A DNA stretch of 64,000 nt from Camarhynchus parvulus. Taxonomy: Eukaryota; Chordata; Aves; Passeriformes; Thraupidae. Where the stretch lies: positions 8,532,501 to 8,596,500 of the forward strand of contig NC_044600.1 in NCBI RefSeq assembly GCF_901933205.1, read 5' to 3'. Each line of letters starts with the position of its first letter. The first letter of the stretch is position 1. The notes under the pieces are model-generated. The model saw nothing but the letters and a program-made list of their open reading frames with translations, did no database searches and was not told the DNA's origin. Both the position numbers and the translations under genes were made by a program. This document shows positions 23,226-37,400 of this stretch, in pieces.

Positions 23226-24456
23226 CTGACATCAGGGAGGCTCTTACAGGATTGTGCTGGAATTATGGCATAGATATACAGGCAAAAGAGGCCATTAGCT
23301 TCAAAGAAGCACTTATTCATCCTTTTGAGTACAAACCAGCAAACCCTGAGCTCACAAAGCACATAGGAAAACGTTGTCAACCCATAACAAAGTGTCAGAA
23401 AAACCTCAAAAAACAGCAATAAGTTGCTTTTAGCTCCAAAGATTTTCCCTGACGATTGCCTCTGGATTTACATTAGAGCTTCGTTTTTACTGACCCATTC
23501 CTCCATGGAATTCTCCATGGACCTGACATTCTGCATACCCAGAACTGAGGCTATTCCCTCTCTTCTTTAGTGGTCATTTGTGGGCAAGCTGAAAATAGTT
23601 TGCCTGTTACATGAAGATCACTTCAGTTTCTTCCCAGGAGCTTCACTCTTGGCAAATTCTCCAGTTCTTGGCTAAACCTGACAGCTGATCAGTAGCCTCT
23701 TTTGAATATGTGAGCACTGCAGAGCTGGGCTATTCCTAAATTAAATTCTCTGAGAACCACTGAGAAGCCCTAACAAACAGCAGTGGCTTTAGGTCTTACC
23801 TCTGCTGCTGTGGGTCAGGTTAGGGGTGAACCTTGGTTATTTATAAAAGTGAAATTTTGAGCCACTGTGTCAGCAGTGAGCAACATAGGAAAAAGGAAAT
23901 CTGGGTACAGGAAAGTATCCAGGAGCCACATGAGCTCTGCTGTGAGCCCAGCTCAGGCAGGAGGTGCAATTCCTGGGGCACCATTTCACTGTGCCCAGGG
24001 CCAAGGCTGCAGCTCCCCCGTGTCCCTGGATGTGAACACCCAGCCTGCAGCAAAGCCACGGTCCAGGGAGGCTCAGCCCTGCTCCCAGGGAAGGGCAGGA
24101 GCCTCTCACATCCCTCCTCCAGCCCTTTCCAGAGCCACTTGCTCCCCCCTCCACTCCCTGTCCAGCCCAGATTACCAACACTGCTGTGTCCTGCTCTGGA
24201 AATATCTGCTCCAACTGCACCAGCAGTGCAGCCTGGTGAGGAAATGCAGATTTGGTCCCTTAGCATGTCACTTCATGTTTTGCAGTAGGAAATTTAGATT
24301 CCACATATCTAATTAATGGAAAACACAGATAAACAAAAACAGATTGGTTACTTCAATTATGTGCACAGTGCCTGCAGGGCTACAATTAAAAAATGCAAAG
24401 GAAGAGAACAGTCAAAATGGGTAAAAATATGCAGGAGAATACAATCTGCAGCTTAC

Positions 24457-24488
24457 CTTAATGACAATTAAAAACACCTCTCCACCAG
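24457..24488 (-). CDS. Candidate micro-exon, 32 bp
   Basis: The minus strand has a good acceptor (CCTCCCTCATTTCACAG) and the donor AAG|GTAAGC. Only one frame is open (GGEVFLIVIK). It must be entered with one base already used, and the candidate exon at 25308-25365 exits exactly that way. It leaves at phase 0. The product is unknown. Confidence 0.3.
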
Positions 24489-25307
24489 CTGTGAAATGAG
24501 GGAGGTTATTCTTGGCAAATGAGCGTAATACAAAGTTTTTTAGCCATCTGTAAATAACACTTACCTGGTGCAGCTTTACATAATTAACTAACTTCCTTGT
24601 GAGTATTGCACAGACTCATCTTCACAGAGAGGGAATAACTTGTCTAAAAGACAGAGAAGGAAGGAGAGCAGAAGCTCTCTATTAATGTATTTAAATTTCT
24701 CCCAGAGGCAACTTCTCCAAATTTCGTGAAGTCAAGCATCTGTTTTCCTTGCAGCTTAACTTACTGAAAGAAGCATTACCTGCACAAATAATCCTCCCTC
24801 TAAGCAGCTTAACAAGTTTGTGTAAATGTTTGAGCTGCTATAAAGAGGCAAGAAAGCAATTTCATATCCTAGTCAGAAAGGTAAACAATTTTCTTGTTAT
24901 TTGGAGTCCCTCCACTATTTGCACTACCAGATGGATTAGATGAATAGTCTGTGGGATGGCTTTTCTGGGTGACATGACTCGTGTGTGGCAAAAGGTTCAA
25001 AACTGTGAGTGAAAACTGGTTTCCAGTTCAACAATTTTAATAATTAGGTGCAAACCCAAGTCCTTTGAATGACTTAATTTGTATTTAGTAAGAATGTTAG
25101 TGAGACCAATTATCAAAATTCAGTGTTCAGCTGCATTTGAAAATTTAAATGGCCAAAAATGCCAGCACATGGAACTCCCTGGCTCCTCCCCTGTGGAAAC
25201 TAACTTTTTGTAAAACAAAGACGAGAGTTATTTCTGTTGCCTTTTGTATTCAATAGATCCCCATGTTTGGTACTGAGAAGGATTGGTTGAGATATCTGAC
25301 ATTTTAC

Positions 25308-25365
25308 CTTCCTCCTCTTTATCTGGTCCTTTTCTTCTTCTAAGCACCTGTGGGACTATCTCCCC
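25308..25365 (-). CDS. Candidate internal exon, 58 bp
   Basis: A T-rich acceptor (CTTTTTTTTTAAG) and the donor GAAG|GTAAAA enclose 58 bp on the minus strand. Only the first frame is open; it gives a basic then acidic stretch (GEIVPQVLRRRKGPDKEEE) and exits with one base. That exit fits 24457-24488, so four candidates (25.3, 24.5, 23.2 and 21.9 kb) are phase-compatible. The charged composition suits a linker or nuclear-type region, but the protein is not identified. Confidence 0.3.
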
Positions 25366-28077
25366 CTTAAAAAAAAAGAAAGTAAAAAGCTAAAAAAAAA
25401 GCTTTCCATTCAAAGGTTTCTATGAGACTGAAGACATCTCATTGACCAAAATTTCTCTCTATAATAGCTTTAGAAGGAAGCACTCCACCAGTATTGCAGT
25501 TAGATTCTTCACTCAAAATAAGCCAGAGGACAACATTCTTTACTGGTTTAAACATAAATTCTGTAACTGCATCAGAAATCTCCAGAGACAGAAAGGATTC
25601 TGTTTTACTGCATCCATCCAAAACCTGTCTAAGACAAACATTTTGCCTTATCAAGTGCCCAGTGCAAGGATCATCACCTCAGATTTAATTGTATTATGGG
25701 ATGAAGTTAAATAAACTGCTAGATTACAGTGAGTATCACTGGATCATTATTTGCATTTTCTCAGCCACAAAGACATTGTGTGACTGGAAATAATTTAGTA
25801 CCAAACACTCCAGGAAAAAATTCACCAGGTGTGTTAATGGTTTTGACCCCCAGAATAAAGACTTAGGAACAAGGTTTAGTTAGGCACAATCTCCTCTGAT
25901 AAAATGAGTTTAAAGCTTGCTATATCATAACAAAACAGGGAGCTTGCTTTCTCAAGATAGCTGATTCCACAGAAAGTACAAAAATCAATTGTGAATTCAG
26001 TATTTCTGAGCCTGCAGAATCACTTCAGAAAACATGGTTCAACAGAGCTCACTCACCTTTACCCTACCTAGCACCTCTTAGCAGGAATAAGGGTACGATA
26101 TATAGTTCTGAACATTAAATGTTGTTCTTGGTATAGTCTTCAGTTCTTGTTTTATTAGATTTTTGAAGAAAACTGCTTGCTCCTGAAACACAGCCACCTC
26201 TGATTTCTAGCTAAAAGATGAAGATCAATTCCTTTTAAATGAACTGAATAGCTCTAATAAGAGTGGGGGTAAAAAAACCACCAGTTCTGTATTTAAGGGT
26301 ACCTCATAACAACACAGCATCTTGTGGAATTGAGATTTACAGATTAAGTTTTGCACTGCATAAAAATAACTCATTTATCTATTTCAAGCCTGTCACCTTT
26401 AAGTTTCCTTGGGCATTCCTTTCATACACTGCAAACACAGTGAGGAATAGCCCTGCTGACCTTCTCTGTGCCATTCAATATTATACATCCTTCCCTTATA
26501 CTTTTGTTTATTAGTCTGCTCTGAGAATTAAATGGGTTTTATCTTACCTAATATTGTCTCAAATCAAAGCCCTCTTGTGCCTGTAATTATTTCAGTTGCC
26601 CTTTTTGGCCCCCTTCCACTTTCAGCTCAGCCTTATTTATGAGATGATTTTGCATCCATTTCTCGAAGCTGTAGATAATCAGTAATAAGAAGGGTGGAAA
26701 AAAGAATATAGTAAGCAGGGAGGCTGCCATGTTATTAATATTTATTTCACGTTGTTATCTAGAGGCATCAGCTGAGAGTCCTATTGTGATAAGCTATAGA
26801 GCCTTGTAGTACATGACAGTCCTTGCCCAAAGGATTGCATCATGGGGGATGCAGGGATCTTAGAGAGGGAGAATTCCTATTGCAAGTTTACTTGTCTAAT
26901 GCAAACTCATCACCTTTTGATGTCCCAGCAGATGCAGCCTGCACTCAGCGAGAGCATGGTGTGTGTTTGATAACAAGAACACTTTCATTTCATCCTCTAC
27001 AAAGGGAGATGGTCCCTGCTGTCACAGATCCCTGTAAAACATTTGCCACAAAGCTACAAACAAACCCTTCGCAGCATCTGCACGTGGTCAGAAATTAGGC
27101 CATCATATACCAGAGAACTCCACTGCTGGCAGCAGGGAGGGGTAGAAAAACTCAGGACTCCAGGGAGCAGCCTGCCTGCTGAGCAGTCATGGAGAACACA
27201 AGCACAGATCCCCTGTCACATGTAGCCATCATTTTAAAGCATGAAGCATTTCACTGACCAAAATCACTCCAATCCAGGCCCTGGGGAGAAGGTATTAGCT
27301 ATTAAATGGCCTGTTCCCAGAAAATTTAAGTGCTTATATCAGCAATGTCATCAAGGAGAGAACATTTTGAAAACATGAAGCAGATAAATAAAAGATCTGA
27401 ATCTCAATTATAACATAAAAATTGAAACACCTCATTGACTTGGACACAAAACCTGATGCTCACAACCCCTGCTGCTTTCTGCTGTCCCCAGCTGTTGCTG
27501 GCAGGACGAGCCATGTCAGTGCCTGAGCTCATCCCTCTCCTCCCTAGCTGGGGGTTCCTGCTTTGCATCTTCCCACCCTGCTCCTCCTGAGCCAGCCCTT
27601 CTGTCCTGTGCCCCGGGGCTGCCTCCTGTTCATCCTCCTGCTCTGTGCTGGAGACCCTGCAAGAGCCCCTGCAAGAGGACAGGCAGGTTTGTTTGCCTGC
27701 ATTTTTCTACTGGGGACAGTGTGTGAAACGGCCCCACTACCACAGGAACAGGCAGGATGTTTGCTAAACAGGCACAAAGGTGGCTCTACAGCAGCTCTGC
27801 TCATTGTGTGTGTGTGTTTTTTTAGCAGGGAAAACAGGGCAAGGTCAAGAAGGAGCACGTAAAAGTGGACAAACATCTTCAACCATACAGGAGCACCAGT
27901 CCCACAAGCACCCTTGCTGTTGGAGTACACTGAGGGACAAAAGCAGGCAGAAGAAAAGAGCAGAAACACAGCTGGGGGAGCTCCTTGAGGCATTAAAGAG
28001 ACCCTGTAGTAGACCAAGGTAGTCAGACCTTGATTATCTGTCTTTGGTTAAAGGCATAATATTAACTAGTCACTTAC
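25366..28077. other. No supported gene
   Basis: AT-rich, intron-like sequence. Opposite-strand open frames at 25.44-25.71 kb overlap each other. A C/G-richer patch at 27.45-28.0 kb gives overlapping frames of about 100-157 codons on both strands without protein-like character. A short (GT)n run followed by T lies near 27807-27822. Confidence 0.5.
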
Positions 28078-28143
28078 CCAAGGTGCAGGCAGAATAAGGA
28101 ATTTTTACCAGTTCCAAGAAGCTCACATCTTACGCCAAATTTT
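28078..28143 (-). CDS. Candidate internal exon, 66 bp
   Basis: The minus strand shows the acceptor CTTTTTCCTTAATCATCAAAG and a consensus donor TTGG|GTAAGT around 66 bp. One frame is open (KFGVRCELLGTGKNSLFCLH). It includes a glycine-rich GTGKNS turn, but this is not a complete P-loop. It enters and leaves with one and two bases respectively and has no phase-matched neighbour yet. Confidence 0.28.
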
Positions 28144-31100
28144 CTTTGATGATTAAGGAAAAAGTTTTACTTTTCTTCCTAAATAGGAAGCATTCACAAT
28201 TATTTAAATAATTACAATGCCCAGGTTATTCCAGGATGTTTCTCTTACCCCATGCCCAGCCCTTTTAACTGTTTTTCTGATTTTGGGCATGTCAGTCTCC
28301 TTCATCTGCCTATTTTATACCACAGGCATATTTTTAATTATGAAATAGCAGGTGGGTTTCAACAGAGAGAAATGAAACACAGGTAACTGCAAAGCTACAG
28401 GTAACAATAATTCCTGCAGTGTTTCAAGATGAACAGGGCTTAATATGGTTTTAACATAATTACCCCATCATAAATTTGTCAGATTCTTCGTCTTGTACTT
28501 GCATTTCCCACAACACAGCTAAATCTACCAGGCACATCATCAAAAGCAGGAGTAAGGGATATATTTATCAGTCATTTCAAAATGGATGATAAGCTTTAAA
28601 AATCCCAGCTTCCTGCAGACTTTGGGAGATAGGATAGAGAAACAGCTGAATAGAAGCAGTGCTTGAGCTATGAAAAAGACATGGCACTGCAGTTAATTCT
28701 GGTTTAGAACAAATGCATTAAGCATTCATTTCACCAAATGTTAGTCTAAAACAGTCATTAAAATCAGTTTTCTCTCTGTCCACTGGAGATCAGTTATTCA
28801 TTCAAAGTTGATGAAGCTTCCCTAATTTCAACATTATTCTATGCTCACATAACAGATGTCATTATATTTAACTTCATATAATAATGTTGCTCAATTCATT
28901 TCTCACACTTTCTGTTTCTTGTTGCAAACCTTTATACTGATCACAAACATTTCATTTTAAAGTGAGTCTCCTAATGACCCTTTTCTGCAAATAAATGTAC
29001 AGCCTGTACAAAGAGGAAAATTCAGTTTAGAGCAATATGCACAGATTGATTATTTCTAAGCCAAAGCATCTCTGCTCTTTTCATTTTCTTCAGACTTTAA
29101 CTAGTCAATTCATCACAGCATTTTTGCACTTCATTATTTGCCAAGATTTTCCCTTCCCCTCCCAGATGAAGGTGAGGATGTAGGCCCACATTTTCCCGTA
29201 TCTTTTTTATCCCCAAAGAATAACCCCAGGGATGGCTGAGGCTGATCATCTGGGATCAGTGATCTCTCCATCCTGGGACACACTGCTCTGCTACTGCCCA
29301 GCACTGCACTGACTGCAGGACAGCAGGGATGACAGCTTAGTTAACAATATCTGCTGAAAAGGGCAATTGAAGACTTTACCTTTTGAAATATAGTCATTTA
29401 CAGTAATTAGCACACAGATCTTATCAGATTAGGACTAAGAAAATTGCTGCCATCTACTGCTGGAAAGAACTATGTGAAAACTGAAAGCGTCTTCCAAAAA
29501 TAAGTTAGGACCTGCCAGTATCTTAAAGAAGTTTATTTCAAGTGGCAGATTAGCTCTGAAAAGAGGGGTTGCCCCAAACAAGCAAGTGGAATGTGACCCT
29601 GAAGTTTGGTGGCCAGGCTGTCAGGCTGTTGTGACACACAGACATTTCTCATCAACAGAATAAAGGCTTAAACCCTGGGAAAATATTTTACTTTGGATTC
29701 CCCATTTGCTTGAAATTTAGTATATATTTTTCCCTCATCCAAGCTCAACTTTACTCATTTACAACTACCCAAATATGTTGGAGTTCATATATGCCACTGC
29801 TGGTTGGGGGAGGACAATCCAGTAAAGATGTCAGGGATTCATAGACAAACTTTATACTGGTCTGCAGGGAGGTATTTCTAGTGAGAAAGTCAGAGAGAGG
29901 GGACAGCTCTTAGAAGGGGGAGAACTTTAGAGTCTGGAACAAGTTTATACTCATTCTAATCTTTGGGGATAGAGCAAGAGTCCACAAACAGGAATTCTGA
30001 TGTTCTTTTCCCAGTCCCTCTGCCCATCAGGTGTCCTTGTGCTACTCCCTGACCTCATGGTCACTCTGAAAACCAAACTAATGTTTTGCACCAACAGTGT
30101 ATTTCCCCTCAAAAGCATTTGCTTCAACAGCCTCTCAGTCCCTGCAGCACCAGTGCCTCTGGGGGTTTTATTTTGTTGTAATCATAGGAAAGCAACCTGA
30201 GTCCATCAACCTTCTTCACTCTCCCTAGTGTGCTGCTTCTTTAAAGGCTAATTTTTCCACTTAATTTTCAGGTGTATAAATTGTCTTCACTGCATGTGCT
30301 CAGCAGCCTCAGGAATCCTGCTGGCTCTGCTCAGCCAAATGCCCTCTAACTGAGCATGCTTCACCCCTGCTCGTGGTTCAGCTCAAAGATCACCATTCCA
30401 GCACTTCCTCCCCCTCTCTGAATCAACTAACAAAAAATTGTTTGAGAGGACAGAGAGATCTGTTCATTACATGAGGGTCCAACAAGCAGCTTCGTCTGCT
30501 TTTCCAGAAAATTGCCCAGCTAGTGGGGGTGTTACTTTTGCCCTAGGTGAGCTCCACTGGCTTCAACATTTGCCCAATTTCATCACACTGTGAAGAGAGC
30601 AAGCAGCAAGTTCTACCCTTCCCCTGGGACAGCCACAGCTTTGCTGAGCACCAGGATGAGACTGCAGCACCTTTACTGCAGCTCTCACAAAGTCACACCC
30701 AAGATTTTGTAGAGATCAATGTCAAGTTTGGCAAGTCCAGCTGTGCAATCTCCCAGAGCAGCCCCTGCTGTTCAGCTCTGCTGGGAGCACAGAGATGCCA
30801 CCCCCCGTCTGCAGGAGGAGACAGACTGACAGAAAGGAATGAGGCTGAATTAGACCTATTGAACTACTAATCATTTTCCATTTCCTCTTAATTCTCAGAA
30901 TCATATTACGCTGTCTTGGACATAAAGCAGCTGAGAAACAGCACTTAGACATCAGCCTAGACCTCAGAGCAGCAGTAATTAAGAGGGTGAAAAGCAATAA
31001 TTTTCTGGATTGTGTCATTCTCTGACTCCTGTACACACATCATGCACCACACATTGATTCATGCCAGCAGTGAAGGCCTACTCTATTCTCAAACACTTCC

Positions 31101-31338
31101 CTCAATAGCTGATTATCAAAAGTATCTGAAATGCCAGAAACATTCCTCACCATCATTGACAATAAAGGGAAGAATTAAAAAAAGAAAAAAAACAAACCCT
31201 CACACCTTCTAAAATATATTTCTACAGATTTAGACAAAACCAGGCCTTGAGACAAGTGTCAGAGACAGCAGCCACCATGCACAGGCACACTGCTGGGCCC
31301 CTCTTTGCCTGACTGCCATGGGTACCTCAAGTATCCTT
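28144..31338. other. No supported gene
   Basis: AT-rich sequence with no recognised transposon or convincing exon. Open frames around 30.0-31.0 kb are short, occur on both strands and lack splice context. Confidence 0.5.
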
Positions 31339-31416
31339 CATGTTTAGTGTTCTTTCACTGGCTGTACTCAATGATCTTTAAGGTCTTTTCCAACCTAAAC
31401 AGTTCTGTAATTCTGT
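31339..31416 (+). mobile_element. CR1 LINE 3'-end remnant
   Basis: The segment contains CATGTTTAGTG, then GTACTCAATGATCTTTAAGG and TCTTTTCCAACCTAAAC, and ends in degenerate 8-bp units ending in TTCTG. This is the characteristic 3' end of bird CR1 retrotransposons. Only about 80 bp remain; the middle is altered, so the copy is old and heavily truncated. Confidence 0.8.
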
Positions 31417-34400
31417 TTTTCTGTCAGATAACTTGCCTTGATTCAAGGCTAGACAGCTGTTTCCAGGAAAAAGCCCATCCAGCCAAGCCAGCTGGAAGTG
31501 CTGCCAGTGTCAAACAGTAAATCATTCCCCTCAACTTCACTCCTAAGCTTGTACTTGCAGCACTTAAGGGCCTGGTTAGGTGAGCAATCCTTGATGAGCA
31601 GGCAAGAATCTGTCCCTGTAAATACAGATTTAATCATGTATTTTAACAGCTTTTCTGAACCAAGATTCTGATGCATTTAAAAGAAAAAAAAACCCAGGGT
31701 GGTTTTTATTTGTATTTTCCTGACAGAACCAGGAAAAATGTTTTCCCAGTAGGAAGAAACCATAGAAAGCTCTTTTTCCTCCTAGAAAAAGAGTCAACAG
31801 TCTTTCAGTGACACAGAAATTGGCCTAACAGAAGCATTTATGTCAGGTAATCCTACAAGGAGCTTTTCAGCTGTATTATCCAGAGAAAAACATTTGTATA
31901 GTATTTGCCTGCCAGGAAAAATGTCTTTACTGCATTTTCCCAAAAGAAAAAAATTCGTAACCTTTTGCTGACAAGGAAGTAATAATTATCCACATAGGAG
32001 CATACCATTAGAGTTCCCTTGACAATGACTGATTGGTTTACTTATAAATATTTGCCATGGAAGGAAAAAAAAAGTGATGAACAAAAGGCTGGTAGGTTTC
32101 TTTTGCTAGCAGAGCTACAGTGGAAGGGAAAAAAATCCCCAAACCACAAGTTTTCAGTGCTACTAGGGCACCTGAAAGAACAAATACACAGCAAAGCAAA
32201 GAGCCACAGGAGCACAGGGGTGCTGCCAGGGACTGAACACAAGGATGTGCCCTGCTGCAGCTCTGGGGTGAGCACCTCACACCACCCAGGCTGGCATTGC
32301 CTCGAGTTCTACAATGCTGTGTCTGCTCTGCCAGCCAGGGTTCTTGGGGGAGTGTGAGAAGGCTGAAGGAGAGAGAAAACAAGAAAGACTTGCAAAGTTA
32401 CTTTCTAGTCACTGCCGTGGCATCCTTCCCACTGATCTCCCTTTCAAGTGATCTTAAGGAGCTGACACGGTGCCCAGAAATTATATACAAAACACAGTTT
32501 TACTTACTCATTACTCCGAGAACAAGAGAATGCCACAGCTAATCACAAGGCTACCACAAGGCTGTTGTGAGATGAAAACACTCATTTTCTTTAGATACTG
32601 AGGGGTTTTTGTGTTTCTTGTCTAGTTATTGTCATACAAGTCCTGTTATGTGAATCCAGACCTCTAGTCCTGTAGCTCTTTTATAAAAACAGTGTTGCAG
32701 TTTTATAGGTTCCTCTAGGATGAATGTCATTCTTCATTTTTTCATTTTTCCAATGGATGTCCATTTCTCCCAGCCTTTGTCAGTTCTGTTAGGTGTGCTT
32801 AATAATCAGGGGTTGGTTGGAAGGGAAAATAATTTGTGTTAATTACCCTGCTGTCTCCAAAATTTTTGAAACCAGCAATTTCCAAGATCCTGGTTAGAAA
32901 AGCAGCAAGGGGAACTCCTCTCCACGTGCACAAATAATGTCCTCTTGCCTTTGCAGTGTTCTGTGCTTTCATTGTCAGTGCCCAGCAGAATAATTCACTG
33001 ATTTTGTTGGTGCAGTGACAGTGATTGATATCCCTCTGGTAATGGCACTGGGGAATGAACCATGGCACATAACTCCACTGCTGCTGCTCCAACAGGCAGC
33101 AAAGCAAACCCAGGCCACGTCAGAGTCACCCCCATGATTTATCCAAGGCCATGGATAACCCATTGGTATTTGTGCTGATCTTGGCACCTAGCTCCTTTTC
33201 AGAAACTCATTTCAGAGAAAGCAATCCTCACCACAATCAAGAATCTTTGTAGTACCCCTTGGTTTGGGGTCTCCTTCAGGTACTCAGCTGCAAGAAGCAA
33301 GAGATGGTTTCAGTCTGTGTTTCAAGAACCATTCAGGTATTGGTCACAAAATAGTCAACAATGCAAAAGCCTTGGGCCAGGACACACAACTATCTTGTCC
33401 TGGGGCACCAAGCTTCGGGAGAATAATCTCTTCCTCTTGGACTCAGTGAGTCCTGAATTCTTCTGCACTGAACTGCAGCCTGGGGCTGTGCCAGCCCCTC
33501 CTGAGGGCTGGGGACCACAGGAGCTTTGGCTGATGAAACAGGAGTGTTCAACAGGTTTATTGCTGCAAAGGAAGGAAGGGAGATGGAAGCTGAGTCCCTT
33601 CTCGCATCTCTGCCCGTGGCCAGGTGTAAGCTGACATTTCCCAGTCTGTGAGGCCACCAAGCACTGCAAAGTGCAAATGCAGGTGCCCACATACTACTAC
33701 AATTAATTCACTGAAGCAAAACAAACTCCAAGAACAGGATAAAAGAGATCTGTGTCCAGTTCTTGGTGATACAGGCAAGGACAGCTGAGTGCTGAGACAT
33801 TAATCCTGTGGGGGAAGGCCAGGCTCTGGGGGTCCTTGCTGTTGTACTGTCCTGAGCCCTGATCCTGGCATCTTTACTGAGCACTGCCCTATTCACAACT
33901 GCAGCACCTGATGGGAGCACTGCCTAAATAAGGATGGTAGAATCAGGCCTGAAATTTCCATGAGAATATGATCACAATATTTGGCAGAATAATGTCTCAT
34001 GGCTCCCCTAGATTATTTATATCTTTGATTTCTGCTAACAGTCTTGTCAAATAGGGAGAGATTTATTATTTTAATTATCTCAAGCTTGTAGAGATTTAAA
34101 CATCTGTTATAGGTGTTCAATAAGTATTAGAACAGCAATCAATTTTTTTCTTAAACAGGGGAGTGATTCATGGCATTCTGTGAATACATAAACTCTCCAG
34201 GTCAGTACCAGACAGATACACTGTAAGAAAGCAGAAGGCTTTTTTAATTAGCTTCTAGTTAACTCTATTTACGTAGTCTAGTTGGAACATAACATTTAGG
34301 AACACTAAAAGTCATTTAATTACAGGATTTGGTGTGTTCTTCTCAGATCTTTCATGGCCAAAGCAGCAGTGCTTTCTGTTCTGTTTCCCAGCAGGACAGT

Positions 34401-37400
34401 GTTCATGGATTATCTGTACAAATTTCATTGAACATCCTCTGTCCCACAGGGCTTTCCTGCTTATGTAACAGATTTATCATTTAGCAGTGATAGCCCATCG
34501 GAAGAATTCAGCCCAGAGCTTTTCTTGATGTGATTTACATCCCCCTTGGGCATGACTTAACATCAATAAAGATCAGAAAGGAGGAGACTTCCAGGCTTGA
34601 CTTGGCACAAAGGGCTCAGTTAAAACAGCACATCTTAGAGACCACTGACAGATCTTGGAGTCTCAGCCTTTGCATCCAGCATCTGTTCTGAGGTGAAAGT
34701 TCAGCTCTAGAGTAACACCTTCCTGTGCAAAGCCATGGGACTTTGAGTGACTGTGCCACAGGCCCCAGGAGGATGAGAGGATGGCAAATCTCTGCCTCTG
34801 CCCCTCCCCACCGTGGTAACCTTACCTCCATCATCTCCTGCAGCATCTCAGGCCAGCCCAGGTGTTTGCACCTTCACAGTGTCTTTCAATGCATCCCCCA
34901 TTCCCAATGCTCCCACACAGTAACATTCCCATCCTTGGACCTCCTCTGTTGAGGATCTAGTCCAAAATAAAAGAAAAAAAGGAAATTAAAGGCAGAGCTA
35001 AGACAAAGATTGTTATTACTTGCTTACTGTGGGCAGTCCTAAATTAATTTTCATGTGAGATTTAAGGTAAGAAGGGGTAGAATTGGAAGATAAGAGTGTA
35101 TCCTATGAATAGGAGACAGCAGGAAAATGAGACATGGAGCTGTTTGTGGCAGAAATGGATGAATGGAGCATTGAAACTCATGAAGTTAATGGGACAAAGA
35201 CAGATGTCTAAACAGAGAAGGCTTTAAACACGATATCTGAAAGATGCAGTGAGCAAAAATAACTACCCTAAATCTGATTGCTGCTCCCCAACAGAAAGCA
35301 GACAATTTTAGCTCAAATTATCCCCCAAAGCAATGATAGGAATATCATTTTCTCCTCTATAACAGATTTTATCAGTTGCCAACCTTTAAAGTCAATCTTT
35401 TCTGCAATCAAAAGACAAAGCCAATATTTTTTGGAATTAGAATACAGGTGCAAAAACAAAGGCCAGCTACAAATCTTAATAAATTTACTATCAGTTCCAA
35501 TGAAGCCTTTTACTATGCACTGAATAGATAAAAATTAATACACTGGGTTTGTCAATCAGTAGAAATGTAATTCTGATGTAAACCTGCTCATTGCTCAGAG
35601 TTACTGATACAATGCAGGTGCTGGTTTCACACTCCTTATCAGTGACATTCCTGTGAGCTCCAGAGACTTTGGATGAAACCAGACCTACTGCAGCACTTTA
35701 GAAAGAATGAGGAAAAAGCTCCTGAGATTCACTCCACAGCTTTCACCAGCACTCAGTGTATTTCTAGTTTTTCCTAATTACATATGATGTTTTGCAGGAG
35801 CACAGTGCCTTCATTTCTTTAAAACTCAGACTGACTTTACAGTATTAGAAGTTTTGAAAAATATTACAAGACTGATCAAATATGACAGAGTTTATTTAAG
35901 AAAAAAATAAAGGACTGCATACTATTATGTTTGGGGTGGGGGTTTGGGGTTGTTGTTTGGTTTTTTGTTCAACTGAATCTAATTCTTCTAATTCAGAATC
36001 ATAAAATCTAGTGGGGAAAAATATTTTTAAATTACCAAAGGCAAGACACAAACTTTATATTTAGCTGTATTGGATATAGCAATTTTCATAGTAATTATGT
36101 TATGCACATTATCTAATAACTTGTCCAGAGTAAATTCTCTGCTTCATTTTAGTACAAACCTAGGAACGTATATTTAAGATGTTATAAGAAGAAACAATTG
36201 CCTTGGGGAGTCACTTGAAATGTGTTCTAAATTCTATAAGAATACTTCTAAGAGAGTAGAAGTTATTTTATGAGCAACATTATTAATTGAGAATAGGAAA
36301 CAAAACATGAAATTTTTTACTGGTCCCATCTCTTAAGCAGAGGCAAACACTCTTTGTGACAATGTGGAGCCTGACAATGTTCTGCTTTCCTAAACTCCTT
36401 CCACTGCAACAGGGATGGGACCAACTGCTTTGCTGTGGCCCTATGGAATATTACAAAGGTTGACTCATCCCCAAATCAAAGTGACTCAAGACTGGCACTT
36501 CTTCAGCATCAGATGCCATTACTGAACTTCAGGAATCTTACAGGAGGAAGCAAATCCCCAGTGTCAGGTGCAGGGGACAGCATCTGCAGGGGGAAGTCAG
36601 CAGTCTGAGCGGGTGAAGCAGCCAAGACTCTGAGGAGAAAGCACAGGACAAGGGTGAGTAATGTCCTTAGGGCTGCAGTAGAGAGGCTGGGTACAGAACC
36701 AGGTGTCCTGGCTCCCAGCTCTGCTTACAGCACCACATCACTGTGCCAGACACAAAGATGCTGCAGTCTGAAGCCCATCAGTCCTCATGTCAGGTGTTAC
36801 CTCAATTTATATGAGGTAAAAGTGTCATAGTAATTCCTCCCAGATTTCTGTAATTTTTTTTGGCCTTGCTAGTTGTGTTAGAAAGCAGTCCACAATCACT
36901 ACTGCATTGGGATCTTTCTGTTTGTGCCTTTTCTCAGAACTTTTGTGTTGTTTTGTGTTCCTGCATATAAATAAACACCAACCATTTACAGGTGAATATA
37001 AAACCATGGGCACATAACAGTTTTGGGTACTGTTAGATCTCTTCTATCACTCACAGAATTGGACTATCCATCAAGGAACATGCTAGATTGCTTCACACTC
37101 AGATAATCTAATTTAGTTCAAAAGAGTCCTCACAGCAAAATATGACTTTGAAAAATCAGTCAGCAGACTGCTGTCAGGAAGCTTATCCCAGCTAACTTCT
37201 ACTTCCAAGCTGATTCCAAAGTGTCCCTTGTCTCTGACAGCTGGCTGTGCATAAGAGGAAAGCAACATGCAGAGAATGTGGCTAAAATCAGAGAGGAAGG
37301 TTAAGAGGAAAATCAGCAGGAAAAAAAAGATCACAGTCTAACATCCTAGTCTTCAAAGGCTCTGCTGAGTTACAGGAGGTCTATAAATGCTCTTAGATGC

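Noticed and set aside
23833..24316. Four overlapping frames of 116-151 codons
   Set aside because: They occupy the same GC-richer patch on both strands with no recognisable motif, so at most one could be real and none has support.
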